Shown in pieces: positions 22,401 to 31,504 of a stretch of DNA of 43,406 nucleotides (position 1 is the first letter of the stretch; each line of letters starts with the position of its first letter). This DNA comes from Devosia riboflavina (lineage in GTDB: Bacteria > Pseudomonadota > Alphaproteobacteria > Rhizobiales > Devosiaceae), in NCBI RefSeq assembly GCF_000743575.1, contig NZ_JQGC01000025.1, positions 1 through 43,406 on the forward strand. Direction: 5' to 3'. The notes under the pieces were generated by a model that had not been told where the DNA came from, made no database searches, and worked only from the letters and a program-made list of their open reading frames with translations. Position numbers and translations under genes: made by a program.

Positions 22401-23240
22401 ATGACGAAATTCGAGACGGTTCAACGCCGCGGCCCGCTCCGCATCCGGGAGCCTGCGATCTTTCCGATCCACGCGGGAAAACGCGTCATCGTCACTGGTG
22501 CCGCCGGTGGTTTGGGAAAGGCAATTGCGGGCCTCCTGGTCGCGCAGGGCGCTAAAGTCGTCGTCGTCGACCTCCGCCAGGAGGCAGTGAACACCGCGGC
22601 CAATGAACTGGGTGGCAGCACCAAGGGCGTCTTCGGCTATGCGCTCGATGTCGCCGACGAAGCCGCCGCGGCTCTGTGCGTCACCCAGTCCATCACCTGG
22701 CTCGGGGGCATAGACGGGCTCGTCAATTGCGCCGGCATCGTCCTCCACGCCGACCCTCTCGCCATTTCCCGCGCCGATTGGACGCGCCAGTTCGAGGTCA
22801 ATCTTTTTGGCGCCTATGAGCTTGCGCGGCTCGTCGCCAAGCAGATGATCGTCGATGGCATTCACGGCGCCATAGTCAATATCGCGTCGGAAGCCGGCAA
22901 GAAGGGTCATGTCGATTCCATGGCTTATAGCGCGAGCAAAGCCGCCCTGATCAATCTCACCCGGACGCTCGCCGAAGCACTGGCGCCCTATGACATCAAC
23001 GTCAATTGCGTCTGCCCCGGCGGCATGTCGACGCCGATGCTGCGCGAGGTCGCGGCGGTTTATTCCGGGATCACTCAGACGCCCGCCGACGATGTCTTTG
23101 CCCAGATGCAAAGTGCAACTCTTGGGCGCCATACCGAACCGCGCGAGGTGGCGCGCGTCGCTTCATTCCTCCTCAGCGACGAGGCCATGATGATCCGCGG
23201 CCAGGCCGTCAATGCCGATGCCGGCGACACCCCTTATTGA
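22401..23240 (+). CDS. Short-chain dehydrogenase/reductase
   Basis: A 279-residue SDR enzyme. TGAAGGLG (residues about 33-40) is the dinucleotide-binding motif, VVDL supports NAD preference, NCAG is at about 113, and the catalytic IASEAG...YSASKAAL carries Ser, Tyr and Lys. The ending RGQAVNADAGDTPY resembles the usual C-terminal 'G..(I/L).VDGG'. In this operon it may oxidise the sugar (for example the C1 of ribose) or a hydroxylated side chain before the SMP-30 lactonase acts. Confidence 0.87.
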   Translation: MTKFETVQRRGPLRIREPAIFPIHAGKRVIVTGAAGGLGKAIAGLLVAQGAKVVVVDLRQEAVNTAANELGGSTKGVFGYALDVADEAAAALCVTQSITWLGGIDGLVNCAGIVLHADPLAISRADWTRQFEVNLFGAYELARLVAKQMIVDGIHGAIVNIASEAGKKGHVDSMAYSASKAALINLTRTLAEALAPYDINVNCVCPGGMSTPMLREVAAVYSGITQTPADDVFAQMQSATLGRHTEPREVARVASFLLSDEAMMIRGQAVNADAGDTPY

Positions 23241-23247
23241 ACCGGAA

Positions 23248-24063
23248 ATGCCGATGAACGCTCCCCTTTCTTCTGCTCCCGCGACGGCACCCGAGGCCTG
23301 GGCCATCAATGTCGATCATGTCGGTAAGACTTTCACGCTCGATGGCGGCAAGGAACTGAAGGCCATCGACGATGTCGATATCAAGATTGGTCAGGGCGAA
23401 TTCGTCGCGCTGCTCGGTCCTTCCGGCTGCGGCAAGAGCACTATCCTGCGGCTTGTCGCAGCGCTCGAGGATGTCAGCACCGGTCGCGTCACGGTGGAAG
23501 GCAGCAATCCGACGGCGCTCTCGCGTGCTCATCGTCTTGGCGTCGCGTTCCAGGACCACGCGCTGCTGCCGTGGCTGACCATCCGCGACAATATTGCCTT
23601 GCCCTATAAAGTCGCCGGACGGCCGGTGGACGACAAGCGCATTGCAGAACTTTTGGCCCTCGTCGGACTTTCCGGCTTTGAAAAAGCGCGGCCGCGGCAG
23701 CTCTCTGGCGGCATGCGGCAGCGCGTCTCCATCGCCCGTGCCCTCGTGTTAAAACCCGATGTTCTGCTGCTCGACGAACCCTTTGGCGCGCTGGATGCCG
23801 TTACTAGGCGCCACATGAATGTCGAACTGCAGCGCATCTGGAGCGAACAGCGGATTACGACCCTTCTTGTGACGCACTCCGTCGAGGAGGCGCTTTTCCT
23901 TGCCGACCGGGTGATCGTCATGAGCGGACGTCCGGGCCGAATCATCAAGGAGATTCAGGTGCCTTTCGCCCGGCCGCGCAGCCCCGATGTGCAGCGGACC
24001 ATGGAATTCCACCATCTGGCCGACGAACTGACCCTCGCGCTCGAACCCGAGGGGCATCATTGA
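23248..24063 (+). CDS. ABC transporter ATP-binding protein, SsuB/TauB type
   Basis: A nucleotide-binding subunit of about 270 residues: Walker A GPSGCGKST, Q-loop VAFQDHALLPW, signature LSGGMRQR, Walker B VLLLDEPFGALD, and H-loop THSVEEALFLADRV. The WLTIRDNIALP and SVEEALFLAD features are typical of nitrate/sulfonate/taurine/pyrimidine importers. ATG 23248 or 23254 is the likely start; the frame upstream overlaps the SDR gene. The TGA overlaps the ATG of the first permease. Confidence 0.92.
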   Translation: MPMNAPLSSAPATAPEAWAINVDHVGKTFTLDGGKELKAIDDVDIKIGQGEFVALLGPSGCGKSTILRLVAALEDVSTGRVTVEGSNPTALSRAHRLGVAFQDHALLPWLTIRDNIALPYKVAGRPVDDKRIAELLALVGLSGFEKARPRQLSGGMRQRVSIARALVLKPDVLLLDEPFGALDAVTRRHMNVELQRIWSEQRITTLLVTHSVEEALFLADRVIVMSGRPGRIIKEIQVPFARPRSPDVQRTMEFHHLADELTLALEPEGHH

Positions 24064-24821
24064 TGAAGATGACCGCAGAACGCTGGCAGTCCCTGACCCT
24101 GGGCATTGTCGGCATTGCCCTCTTTCTCGCCGCCTGGGAAGCCATCGGCGTCAATCGCCTCGCCGGCCTCACCTGGCCACCGCTAAGCGCGGTGTTCCAG
24201 TTCATGTTCGATCCCACCAAGGCCCAGCTTTTCATCCGGGCCATGGAAGCGAGCTTCTCGATGGTGATCCTGGGCTATGTCACCGGCAGCGTCGTCGGCA
24301 TCGCCCTTGCCGGGCTCGTCCATGTCCTCCCCGTCGTCCGCCCCGGCATGGATCGGTTGGCCAGCGTCATCCACGCCATCCCCGCTATTGCGCTGGCGCC
24401 TCTGTTTATCGTGCTGATCAGCCGCGAATTTACCGGCATGGCGATTGCCGCGCTCAATGTCTTTTTCATTCTCTATGTCTCGACCACGTCGGGCCTCAAC
24501 AACTCGACCGCCGGGCACCGCGACCTTTTCCAGGTCCTAGGCTCGAGCCGTACGACCCGGCTGCTGCGCCTCGATCTGCCCGCGGCCCTGCCGGCGGTCG
24601 TCAGCGGCATGAAATATTCGGTGCCAGCGGCCTTTATTGGGGCGATCCTCGGCGAGTGGTTCGGCTCCTCGCGCGGGCTTGGCCTCCTTATGGTCAGCGC
24701 CATGCAGAACTTCCAGATCCCGCTTCTCTGGAGCGCCGTCTTCATCGCTTCCACGGCCTCTCTGATCGTCTTCGGCCTCATGGGCCTTCTCGAACAGTTC
24801 GTTTACGGACGGTACAAATGA
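24063..24821 (+). CDS. ABC transporter permease, first
   Basis: A 252-residue BPD-type membrane subunit with about six helices and the EAA-like loop LFQVLGSSRTTRLLRLDLPAALP, then GMKYSVPAAFIGAILGEWFGSSRGLGLLM, as in SsuC/TauC-type permeases. The start ATG overlaps the stop of the ATPase gene (TGATG), and its own stop overlaps the next start (ATGA). It forms the channel with the second permease. Confidence 0.92.
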   Translation: MKMTAERWQSLTLGIVGIALFLAAWEAIGVNRLAGLTWPPLSAVFQFMFDPTKAQLFIRAMEASFSMVILGYVTGSVVGIALAGLVHVLPVVRPGMDRLASVIHAIPAIALAPLFIVLISREFTGMAIAALNVFFILYVSTTSGLNNSTAGHRDLFQVLGSSRTTRLLRLDLPAALPAVVSGMKYSVPAAFIGAILGEWFGSSRGLGLLMVSAMQNFQIPLLWSAVFIASTASLIVFGLMGLLEQFVYGRYK

Positions 24822-25594
24822 GCCCGGTCTCGCAAACCAGAAGCCCCCTCGACTGGGTCAAGACAGCGATATCTCGTTATTGGGGTGTCGTCGGTGTTCT
24901 CATCGCCTGGCAGGCGTGGGTAACGATCACGGGCGTCAATTCCATCGTGATTCCCCACCCGATCAATGTCGTGGGCGACCTCGTCTTCAATCCCGGCGTC
25001 TATCTCGCCAATGCCGGCCAGACGCTCTTCCTCGCTGCCGCGGGCCTGATCCTCGGTATGGCGCTTGGCACCATGGTCGCGATCGTCGCCTGGTCCTCGC
25101 GCATTCTCAGCGGCATTCTTGTCCCGCTCGGGCTGATCTTTTCCTCGGTCCCCGTCGTCGCCCTGATCCCCGTCCTCGCACGCCTTCTCGGCTATGACGT
25201 GAAGACGGTCCTCGGCATCGTCATCATCATTTCCTTCTTCCCCGCCTTCGTCTTTACCGCTGCCGGCCTCAAGTCGCTCCCCCCAGGCAGCAGCGATCTC
25301 TTCAAGGTGTTCGGGGCCAGCCGCTGGACCCGGTTTGTCCATCTGGTCCTGCCTTCGGCTGTCCCCAACTGGATGATCGCCCTTCGCCTTTCGGCTCCAC
25401 CGGCGGTTCTGTCGGCCATGCTGGCAGAATTCCTCATGGGCAAGAGCGGCCTGGGATTCCTCTTTCGCCAGTCGGCGACCGAATTTGCAACCGAGCGCGC
25501 CTTCGGCACCAGCGTGATCGCCACCGTCATCTCGGTTCTCTGCTTCACCTCCGCTGTGGCCGCGGAAAAATTCATCAACGAAAAGTGGAAGTGA
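24818..25594 (+). CDS. ABC transporter permease, second
   Basis: A 258-residue membrane subunit, paralogous to the first, with EAA-like loop LFKVFGASRWTRFVHLVLPSAVP and AMLAEFLMGKSGLGFL. ATG 24818 is fixed by the ATGA overlap. Two different permease subunits in one importer are less usual than a homodimer in the SsuC/TauC family and suggest a heterodimeric channel, as in pyrimidine/riboflavin-type transporters. Confidence 0.92.
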   Translation: MSPVSQTRSPLDWVKTAISRYWGVVGVLIAWQAWVTITGVNSIVIPHPINVVGDLVFNPGVYLANAGQTLFLAAAGLILGMALGTMVAIVAWSSRILSGILVPLGLIFSSVPVVALIPVLARLLGYDVKTVLGIVIIISFFPAFVFTAAGLKSLPPGSSDLFKVFGASRWTRFVHLVLPSAVPNWMIALRLSAPPAVLSAMLAEFLMGKSGLGFLFRQSATEFATERAFGTSVIATVISVLCFTSAVAAEKFINEKWK

Positions 25595-25598
25595 GCCC

Positions 25599-25901
25599 AT
25601 GCCCCACAGGATCGAAGACCTCAAACCCTGCATAGCCACCGTGCAGGTGGACAATGAACGGGTGAGGGTCACCCGCTACACTTTCCTCCCTGGCACCGAT
25701 ACCGGCTGGCACACCCATGGCCACGACTATGTCGTCGTGCCGACCCGCGCCGGTACGCTCACCATCATCGAGAGGGATGGCTCGACGCGCGAGGTCGCCT
25801 ATGTGCCGAGCGAATCCTATGCCCGCACCCTCGGCGCCGAGCATGACGTCGCCAACCTCTCCGATGACACCGTCGAATTCGTCGAAATCGAACTGAAGTA
25901 G
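25599..25901 (+). CDS. Small cupin-fold protein
   Basis: A 100-residue single-domain cupin. The first motif GWHTHGHDYVVVPTRAG holds the His ligands with a Tyr/Val strand, and the second conserved area is weaker (LGAEHDVANLSDDTVEFVEIE). Such small cupins act as isomerases, ligand sensors or accessory enzymes on sugars and acids. It lies four bases after the permease gene and six bases before the next gene, clearly inside the operon. Confidence 0.82.
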   Translation: MPHRIEDLKPCIATVQVDNERVRVTRYTFLPGTDTGWHTHGHDYVVVPTRAGTLTIIERDGSTREVAYVPSESYARTLGAEHDVANLSDDTVEFVEIELK

Positions 25902-25907
25902 GACCAG

Positions 25908-26492
25908 ATGACCACCAAGGTAATTCTCCCGCCGGATCCATGGCAGAACGTAAGGACGCTTCATGGCCTGCCGGCCGACGAAGTGATCTCGGGCCTCCAG
26001 AAGAGCCTCAGGCGCGGGCTCGCCGAGACTGCTCTGCTCATCGCCTATGAAATGTACATGACGAGTGCCGAGATGGAGGAAATGCTCTGGTCCCGCCTCA
26101 TCGTCATTGCGGTCGAGGATGTCGGCTATGGCAATAAGGACCTGATCGTCCCGATCGACGCGCTCTATCGCAACCATTCGCGCTATCCGCGCCCGATCGG
26201 TGATCGTTTCCTCTTCGCTGCTCACGCTATCCGCCTGATCGCCGACAGCCCCAAGGATCGCACCACCGACGACATGGTCAATTTCGCCAAGCTCGAAAAC
26301 CAGGTGCGCGGCAAGGGTCCCGAAGTGCCCGATTTTGCCATCGACATGCACACCAAGCGCGGCTGGGAAATGGGCCGGGGCTACGAGCATTTCATGACCG
26401 AAGCCAGCCGCGTCGAAAACAAGATTTCCGATGTCGACACGTCCTATCGCGATCGCATCATGGCCGCCATCGCCGCCGGCGAGCTCACCTGA
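25908..26492 (+). CDS. Stand-alone protein resembling the RarA/MgsA C-terminal domain
   Basis: A 194-residue protein. The segment VISGLQKSLRRGLAETALLIAYEM, then LWSRLIVIAVEDVGYGNKDLI, follows the pattern of the C-terminal helical domain of RarA/MgsA ('QKS.RR...AA.YW..R......RRL...A.EDIG.A'). The AAA ATPase part is absent and nothing suggests it was lost. Its stop overlaps the next start (TGATG), so it is translated together with the deoxyribosyltransferase-like protein. What such a domain does in a catabolic operon is unknown. Confidence 0.6.
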   Translation: MTTKVILPPDPWQNVRTLHGLPADEVISGLQKSLRRGLAETALLIAYEMYMTSAEMEEMLWSRLIVIAVEDVGYGNKDLIVPIDALYRNHSRYPRPIGDRFLFAAHAIRLIADSPKDRTTDDMVNFAKLENQVRGKGPEVPDFAIDMHTKRGWEMGRGYEHFMTEASRVENKISDVDTSYRDRIMAAIAAGELT

Positions 26493-27067
26493 TGAAGAAG
26501 GTCTATATTGCCGGTCCGGAAGTGTTCTTTCCAGACGGGGCCGACATCATTAAACGCAAGGGCGAACTGGCCCGGAAATATGGCTTTATAGCAAACAGCT
26601 TTGAAGCCGGCGATTTCCCGTCCGAAAAGTTTGCCTTCGGCATGGCCATCAGCAAAGCCAATGAAGACATCATGCGCGGGTCCGATTTCGTCCTCGCCAA
26701 TATGACGCCCTTTCGGGGCGTCTCGACCGATGTCGGAACGGCTTACGAAATCGGTTTCATGTGTGCATTGGGCAAGGATGCCTTCGCCTACACCAACGAT
26801 CCGCGCTTTTACGATGTCCGCATCAGCGATGACTATTACGCTGGCAAAGTTGGCCCCGCCGCCGATGGCATGATCCGTGGGCACAGCGACGGCTGGATGG
26901 TCGAAGACCACACCATGGTCGACAACCTCATGCTCGACGGCGGCATTATCGCCCGTGGCGGTCTCGTTGCCCGCTCGCCCGATGGTGTGACACTCCCTTG
27001 GAGCGATCTTTCGGTATTTGAATTGGCCCTCAAGGCCGCTCGCGCCTTTTACGATAAAGCATCATGA
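26492..27067 (+). CDS. Nucleoside 2-deoxyribosyltransferase family protein
   Basis: A 191-residue protein with the family signs YIAGPEVFFPDG at the N-terminus (nucleobase site) and NMTPFRGVSTDVGTAYEIGFM in the middle, containing the Asp and the catalytic Glu. Relatives transfer deoxyribose between bases or hydrolyse N-glycosidic bonds of modified nucleotides. Together with the nucleoside hydrolase at 16702 it is the second N-glycosidase-type enzyme of the locus. Overlaps both neighbours (TGATG before, ATGA-type overlap after). Confidence 0.85.
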   Translation: MKKVYIAGPEVFFPDGADIIKRKGELARKYGFIANSFEAGDFPSEKFAFGMAISKANEDIMRGSDFVLANMTPFRGVSTDVGTAYEIGFMCALGKDAFAYTNDPRFYDVRISDDYYAGKVGPAADGMIRGHSDGWMVEDHTMVDNLMLDGGIIARGGLVARSPDGVTLPWSDLSVFELALKAARAFYDKAS

Positions 27068-28467
27068 CCCTTCAAAAGGACGCCACCGCACTCGCCGCAG
27101 ATCTCGCGGCGGGGACGATCTCGGCAGTGGATCTCACGAAAACGGCGATTGCCGCCATCGAGGCCGGGGACGGCGCCATCAATTCGGTGGTCATTCGTGA
27201 TTTTGATCGCGCTCGCGCCGCAGCCATCGAGGCAGACAAGCGTCTCGCCAGCGGCGAGCGCCTGCCGCTCCTCGGGGTAACCGTCACGATAAAGGAATCC
27301 TTTGACGTGGCTGGCCTTCCAACCTCTTGGGGCCTCGACGTCTTCCGTGATGCCATAGCCACCGAGGACGCGGTGACCGTCGCCCGCCTCCGCGCTGCCG
27401 GCGCGATCATCCTCGGCAAAACCAACGTGTCCGAGGGACTTGCCGGCTGGAACGCGACCAATCCGGTCTATGGCCGCACCGACAATCCCGTCGCTCCCGG
27501 CCATACGCCCGGGGGATCGTCGTCCGGCGCGGCGGCGGCCATCGCCGCTGGCTTTTCTCCGCTCGACATAGGCTCCGACTTGGGCGGGTCTATCCGCGGC
27601 CCCGCCCATTTCTGCGGCATCTTCGGGCACAATTCCACGGCAGGGCTTTTGCCCCTCCGCGGGCATGTCCTTGCCGGCCGCAAGGCGCGGCTCGACATGT
27701 CGGCGCCGGGCCCGATGGCGACCAGTGCTCGCGACCTGGCTCTCGGCCTCTCGATCATGGCCGGCCCGGACCTTGATGACGCCACCGGCTACCACCTCGC
27801 ACTGCCCGCTGCGCGGCACAATACCGTCGCAGATTTCCGCGTTCTGCTGCTTCCTGAACACCCCCTCGTGCCGACCGAAGCCAGCGTTCGGCAAGCCGTT
27901 GAAGCGTTTGGATCAGATCTCGCCCGCCGTGGTGCTGCCGTCCGATCTGCGCGTGGCATCATCCCCGACCCAGCCGAAAGCACTGCGGTCTATATGGCAC
28001 TGCTCAGCGGAGCTTTGGGCCTTGGTCAATCACCGGAAGCGGCCGCAACGGGACGGGCAAAGGTTGCCGCTCTCGATCCCGGTGATCAGTCCATATCCGC
28101 CATGCGCCTTCGCGCTGCCGTCATTTCGCATGCAGACTGGCTGGTCGCCAACGAAGCGCGCGTCAAATTGCGCTGGGCCTGGCGTGAACTGTTCAAGTCC
28201 TATGACGTAGTCATTTGCCCGCCGACTTCGGTTCCCGCTCTAAGCCACGCAGACGCCGCCGCAACCCGCATAACGGTCGATGGGCAAGCCATCGACGCTG
28301 GCGATCCCGTGGTTTGGGCAAGCCTTGCCACCGCCGCCGGCCTTCCTGCCACGGTCATGCCGGTCGGTAAGACGTCCGACGGTCGTCCGCTCTGCGTCCA
28401 AATTATCGGCCCCTATCTCGAAGACTATACCCCCATCCGCCTCGCCGAACTGATGAGCCGTGCCTGA
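27064..28467 (+). CDS. Amidase signature family hydrolase
   Basis: A 467-residue amidase. The catalytic Lys is in VTIKESFDVAG near residue 77, the cis-Ser lies in TPGGSSSGAAAAIAAG, and the nucleophile Ser in DIGSDLGGSIRGPAHFCG. It hydrolyses a C-N amide bond, with the substrate set by the C-terminal half. In this operon it might open or trim a degraded base, in the manner of ureidomalonase or biuret/allophanate-type hydrolases; this is inference from context only. Confidence 0.9.
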   Translation: MTLQKDATALAADLAAGTISAVDLTKTAIAAIEAGDGAINSVVIRDFDRARAAAIEADKRLASGERLPLLGVTVTIKESFDVAGLPTSWGLDVFRDAIATEDAVTVARLRAAGAIILGKTNVSEGLAGWNATNPVYGRTDNPVAPGHTPGGSSSGAAAAIAAGFSPLDIGSDLGGSIRGPAHFCGIFGHNSTAGLLPLRGHVLAGRKARLDMSAPGPMATSARDLALGLSIMAGPDLDDATGYHLALPAARHNTVADFRVLLLPEHPLVPTEASVRQAVEAFGSDLARRGAAVRSARGIIPDPAESTAVYMALLSGALGLGQSPEAAATGRAKVAALDPGDQSISAMRLRAAVISHADWLVANEARVKLRWAWRELFKSYDVVICPPTSVPALSHADAAATRITVDGQAIDAGDPVVWASLATAAGLPATVMPVGKTSDGRPLCVQIIGPYLEDYTPIRLAELMSRA

Positions 28468-29348
28468 TGCAGATTGAAGCCATCGGCGCGGTGCGGACGA
28501 TCCTTGGGGAATCCCCCGTCTGGGATGTCGACAAGGATCGGCTCTATTGGGCCGATAGCCTCGGCAGAAAGATCTTCTGTGCCGCTCCTGATGGTTCCGA
28601 TCTCGAGCAATGGGATACGCCAGCCAATATTGGATTCATGGTTCTTTGCCGCTCGGGTCGCGGTCTTGCGGCGATGAAAACCGGGGTGCACTTCATCGAC
28701 TTTCAGGACAGCACATTTTCCCTCATTGCCGCTCCGGAGCCCGACCTCCCCAACAACACGCTCAATGACGGCAAGGTCGATCGTGCTGGGCGCTTCTGGT
28801 TTGGATCGATGGACATTACCAGCCAAACCGAGGGCGGCACGCTTTATAGGCTTGATCCCGATCTGACCCTGACCGCGATACACCGGGGCGTGACCATCTC
28901 GAACGGACCGTGCTGGAGTGTTGACGGCCGGACTTTCTATTTCTCCGACACGCCGCGCGCCCTGGTCACTCAATTCGAGTTTGATCTCGCCACCGGCACA
29001 CTATCAAACCCTCGTCCATTTCTTCAGCACGACCGCAGAGATGGCAGTGGAGTCGATGGCGCGACGGTCGATGCGGAAGGCTACTATTGGTGCGCCCATG
29101 TCTATGGCGGCCACATCGCTCGATATGCGCCGAACGGCACGTTGGATCGGACGATCGAACTGCCCACAGGCGCAGTGACCAGCATTGCCTTTGGCGGTCC
29201 CGACCTTGAGACAATTTTTGTGACGTCTATGTCGAAATCGCTACAAAGCGGCGGCATGCCGGATTCAATCGACGCCGGAGCGCTCTTTGCCATACGCGGC
29301 CTCGGCATTCGCGGCCTGCCAGAACCCAAGTTCGCGGACGTCATCTAG
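28467..29348 (+). CDS. SMP-30/gluconolactonase family lactonase
   Basis: A 293-residue six-bladed beta propeller of the SMP-30/gluconolactonase/regucalcin family. LGESPVWDVDKDRLYWAD at the N-terminus holds the metal-binding Glu, PNNTLNDGKVDRAGRFWFGSM the central Asn/Asp site, and DGATVDAEGYYWCAHVYGG the late Asp. These enzymes open sugar lactones. Its ATG overlaps the amidase TGA (TGATG). With the SDR it would make a two-step oxidation of an aldose to an aldonate. Confidence 0.9.
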   Translation: MQIEAIGAVRTILGESPVWDVDKDRLYWADSLGRKIFCAAPDGSDLEQWDTPANIGFMVLCRSGRGLAAMKTGVHFIDFQDSTFSLIAAPEPDLPNNTLNDGKVDRAGRFWFGSMDITSQTEGGTLYRLDPDLTLTAIHRGVTISNGPCWSVDGRTFYFSDTPRALVTQFEFDLATGTLSNPRPFLQHDRRDGSGVDGATVDAEGYYWCAHVYGGHIARYAPNGTLDRTIELPTGAVTSIAFGGPDLETIFVTSMSKSLQSGGMPDSIDAGALFAIRGLGIRGLPEPKFADVI

Positions 29349-29375
29349 CTCATAGGCGGTGCGTTCGCCGAAGAT

Positions 29376-30146
29376 GTGGAATATTCGCCTGTGACCGACT
29401 GGATAGGACTTTCCCCCGCGGCCTTGGCATTGTTTGGCGCGGCCATTTTTGGCGCGGCAGTGCTTCGTGGGTTTAGCGGCTTTGGCTTTGCCCTGGCAGC
29501 AGTTCCCTTGGTCGCGATGATCGTGGCACCGGCCCGGGCCGTCGCCATTGTCATATTGGTGCAGACGGTGATGGGGCTGCGCGACATTGCGCAACATCAT
29601 GCCATTATCGATCGGTCAGGCGTGGTGCGACTGTCGCTGGGGGCGCTGATTGGCACGCCTCTTGGCGTAGCGGCTCTGCTTCTGCTCGATCCTCCGACGA
29701 TCAGGCTATGCATCGCGGCCATAGTGGGCATCGGGGTGCTGTTCCTGATACAAAAACCCCATCCCCCTGCGCAGCTACGCCCATTGCTGGCCCTCGCGAC
29801 TGGCTTTTTGTCCGGACTGTTTGGAGGGCTGGCCGCTATGCCAGGGCCGCCCGCCGTCGCCTACTATCTGTCAGGATCGACATCAGCCAATGTCGCACGC
29901 GCTTCGCTGATGGTCTTTTTCTTCCTGACATCCGCGCTAGCACTACCCGGATTGATCCTCGGCAACCTCATCGACATCCAGGTCGTGGCACTCTCCTGCG
30001 GTGCTCTGCCCCTAATGCTTGTCGGCACAGGCGTCGGTTCGCGCCTTTTCAAGCTCGCTCCAAGTTCGTCTTACAGGGTGGTCGTACTTTCAGTTCTGAT
30101 CGCGATGGCCGTGAGTTCTGGTTTGCAGAGTATTTTGAACCGCTAA
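29376..30146 (+). CDS. TauE/SafE family membrane exporter (first)
   Basis: A 256-residue integral membrane protein with about eight hydrophobic segments. The repeats FGAAVLRGFSGFGFALAAVPL in the first half and LLALATGFLSGLFGGLAAMPGPPAVAYYL in the second are typical of TauE/SafE proteins, which export sulfite, sulfonates and some organic acids. GTG 29376 lies 27 bases after the lactonase stop, so it is probably the last gene of the operon, disposing of an end product. A second family member lies at 37160. Confidence 0.88.
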   Translation: MEYSPVTDWIGLSPAALALFGAAIFGAAVLRGFSGFGFALAAVPLVAMIVAPARAVAIVILVQTVMGLRDIAQHHAIIDRSGVVRLSLGALIGTPLGVAALLLLDPPTIRLCIAAIVGIGVLFLIQKPHPPAQLRPLLALATGFLSGLFGGLAAMPGPPAVAYYLSGSTSANVARASLMVFFFLTSALALPGLILGNLIDIQVVALSCGALPLMLVGTGVGSRLFKLAPSSSYRVVVLSVLIAMAVSSGLQSILNR

Positions 30147-30576
30147 CGGATCCCAACCTCAAACGGGCTAGAAGCTTTTGGGACGGCGTGGACTGGTTCG
30201 GATCGGCATCGGTTAGTCGCCCTTGCACCCCATTGCGGTCATTCAGCAGGCCGCTTACAGCTCCCGAAAGCTGCCTTTGGTAAGGATCAAGTTAGCGGTC
30301 AGCGTGAGGACTGCCTGGTCTGATCACAGTGCGATTATGTAAAGGGGGCTTACGCGGCGCCAAGCCGACCGTGAGCCACGTATCGCCAATTCTTCGACCA
30401 GCGTCCACGTCATGCCACCAAACAGGAGTGTAGCGGCGGCGTTTAGTGGATATCGGCTTACTGCTTCTGCAACGCGCATAGCAAAGATGTGACATTTGCC
30501 GCATCGCTCGAAAGGTCAGGTAGCTGGCGCAGCCCCAGGCGTTCGCCCTCGCAGTCTCCACTACGCAGCCTTGGCT
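30147..30576. other. Intergenic region after the catabolic operon
   Basis: No convincing gene: the 89-codon minus-strand frame at 30292-30561 has no family resemblance. TCCCAA and TTGGGA can pair across about 22 bases shortly after the operon stop, which may be a weak terminator. Nothing else was recognised. Confidence 0.4.
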
Positions 30577-31494
30577 TTACGTCGACGAAACGTCGTTCTC
30601 GGTTGAGGGTAATCGATTTGACCTATCGGGAATGGAGGAAACGTTTACCTCAACTTTCATGCCCATATAGCTATCGCGGCTCCCTATGAAGTTGCCGGTG
30701 AGCGGCCTGGCCTGACTTGGCTCCCGCGCCACACCAACACGAATAAGATCCCTACTACCCAAGATGCCGTTGGTTGGGTCGAACTCCAACCAGCCGGCGC
30801 CGGGGAGGAAAACTTGAACCCAGGCGTGGGTCGCGCCACCGCCTCTGAGGAACTTGCCATCGCGGGTAGGGACGTAGACGTAGCCGGTGACAAATCGGGC
30901 GGCGAGTCCCAAGGCTCGGCACGCTTCGATCATCAGCCACGCGAAATCTCTGCAGGTTCCTTTTCGCTGCGATAGCGTGAGCTCTGGAGCCTGGGTCCCG
31001 GGCGTCATGCGGCGCGAGTACACAAAGCTCTCCTTGATGCCTACAGTCATGGTCATGAGGAGATGGCCAAGCTCTGTCTCCATGCCTGCGCGCGTAAAGC
31101 CTCGTGCCCACTTTTCAAGCTCAGTACTGGGGTGATGCACCCGTATGCACGGCGCAAGATCGGGAACCATGCCCTCCGGGTACAGCAGCGGCCATGTCTT
31201 GGCCGAGGTATCTATGCTGAAGTCCGGTCCAGCACTTGGCCTATGATCGACTGTGATTTCCGTCTCGAACCGAAGCTCGGTTGCCATGGAATCGAAAGTG
31301 ACGGCGGTGACGCAGTTGCCGAAGGGATCGAGCATCCATTTCACCTCTTTAGGATTTGGCGAAACGGACAATGCTGTGCTCAGCAATCGCTGGTCGTAAC
31401 TGTCGCGCGGGCGGAACATCAGGCGATGCTGACCGAACCCGACGGGCTTCGAATAGGCGTAGGTACTGGTATGGCGGACGCGTAATATCGTCAT
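30577..31494 (-). CDS. Transglutaminase-like cysteine protease family protein (first)
   Basis: A 305-residue protein with an N-terminal beta region (residues 1-140; MTILRVRHTSTYAYSKPVGFGQHRL, LDPFGNCVTAV) and a transglutaminase-like domain. The catalytic Cys is in GTCRDFAWLMIEACRALGLAARFVTGY, the His in GATHAWVQVFLPG, and the Asp in FDPTNGI. Family members of this layout are soluble bacterial peptidases or amidases of unknown substrate. ATG 31494 is chosen because the frame further upstream crosses the divergent promoter region. Confidence 0.87.
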   Translation of the reverse strand: MTILRVRHTSTYAYSKPVGFGQHRLMFRPRDSYDQRLLSTALSVSPNPKEVKWMLDPFGNCVTAVTFDSMATELRFETEITVDHRPSAGPDFSIDTSAKTWPLLYPEGMVPDLAPCIRVHHPSTELEKWARGFTRAGMETELGHLLMTMTVGIKESFVYSRRMTPGTQAPELTLSQRKGTCRDFAWLMIEACRALGLAARFVTGYVYVPTRDGKFLRGGGATHAWVQVFLPGAGWLEFDPTNGILGSRDLIRVGVAREPSQARPLTGNFIGSRDSYMGMKVEVNVSSIPDRSNRLPSTENDVSST

Positions 31495-31504
31495 GCCGGA
31501 AAAA

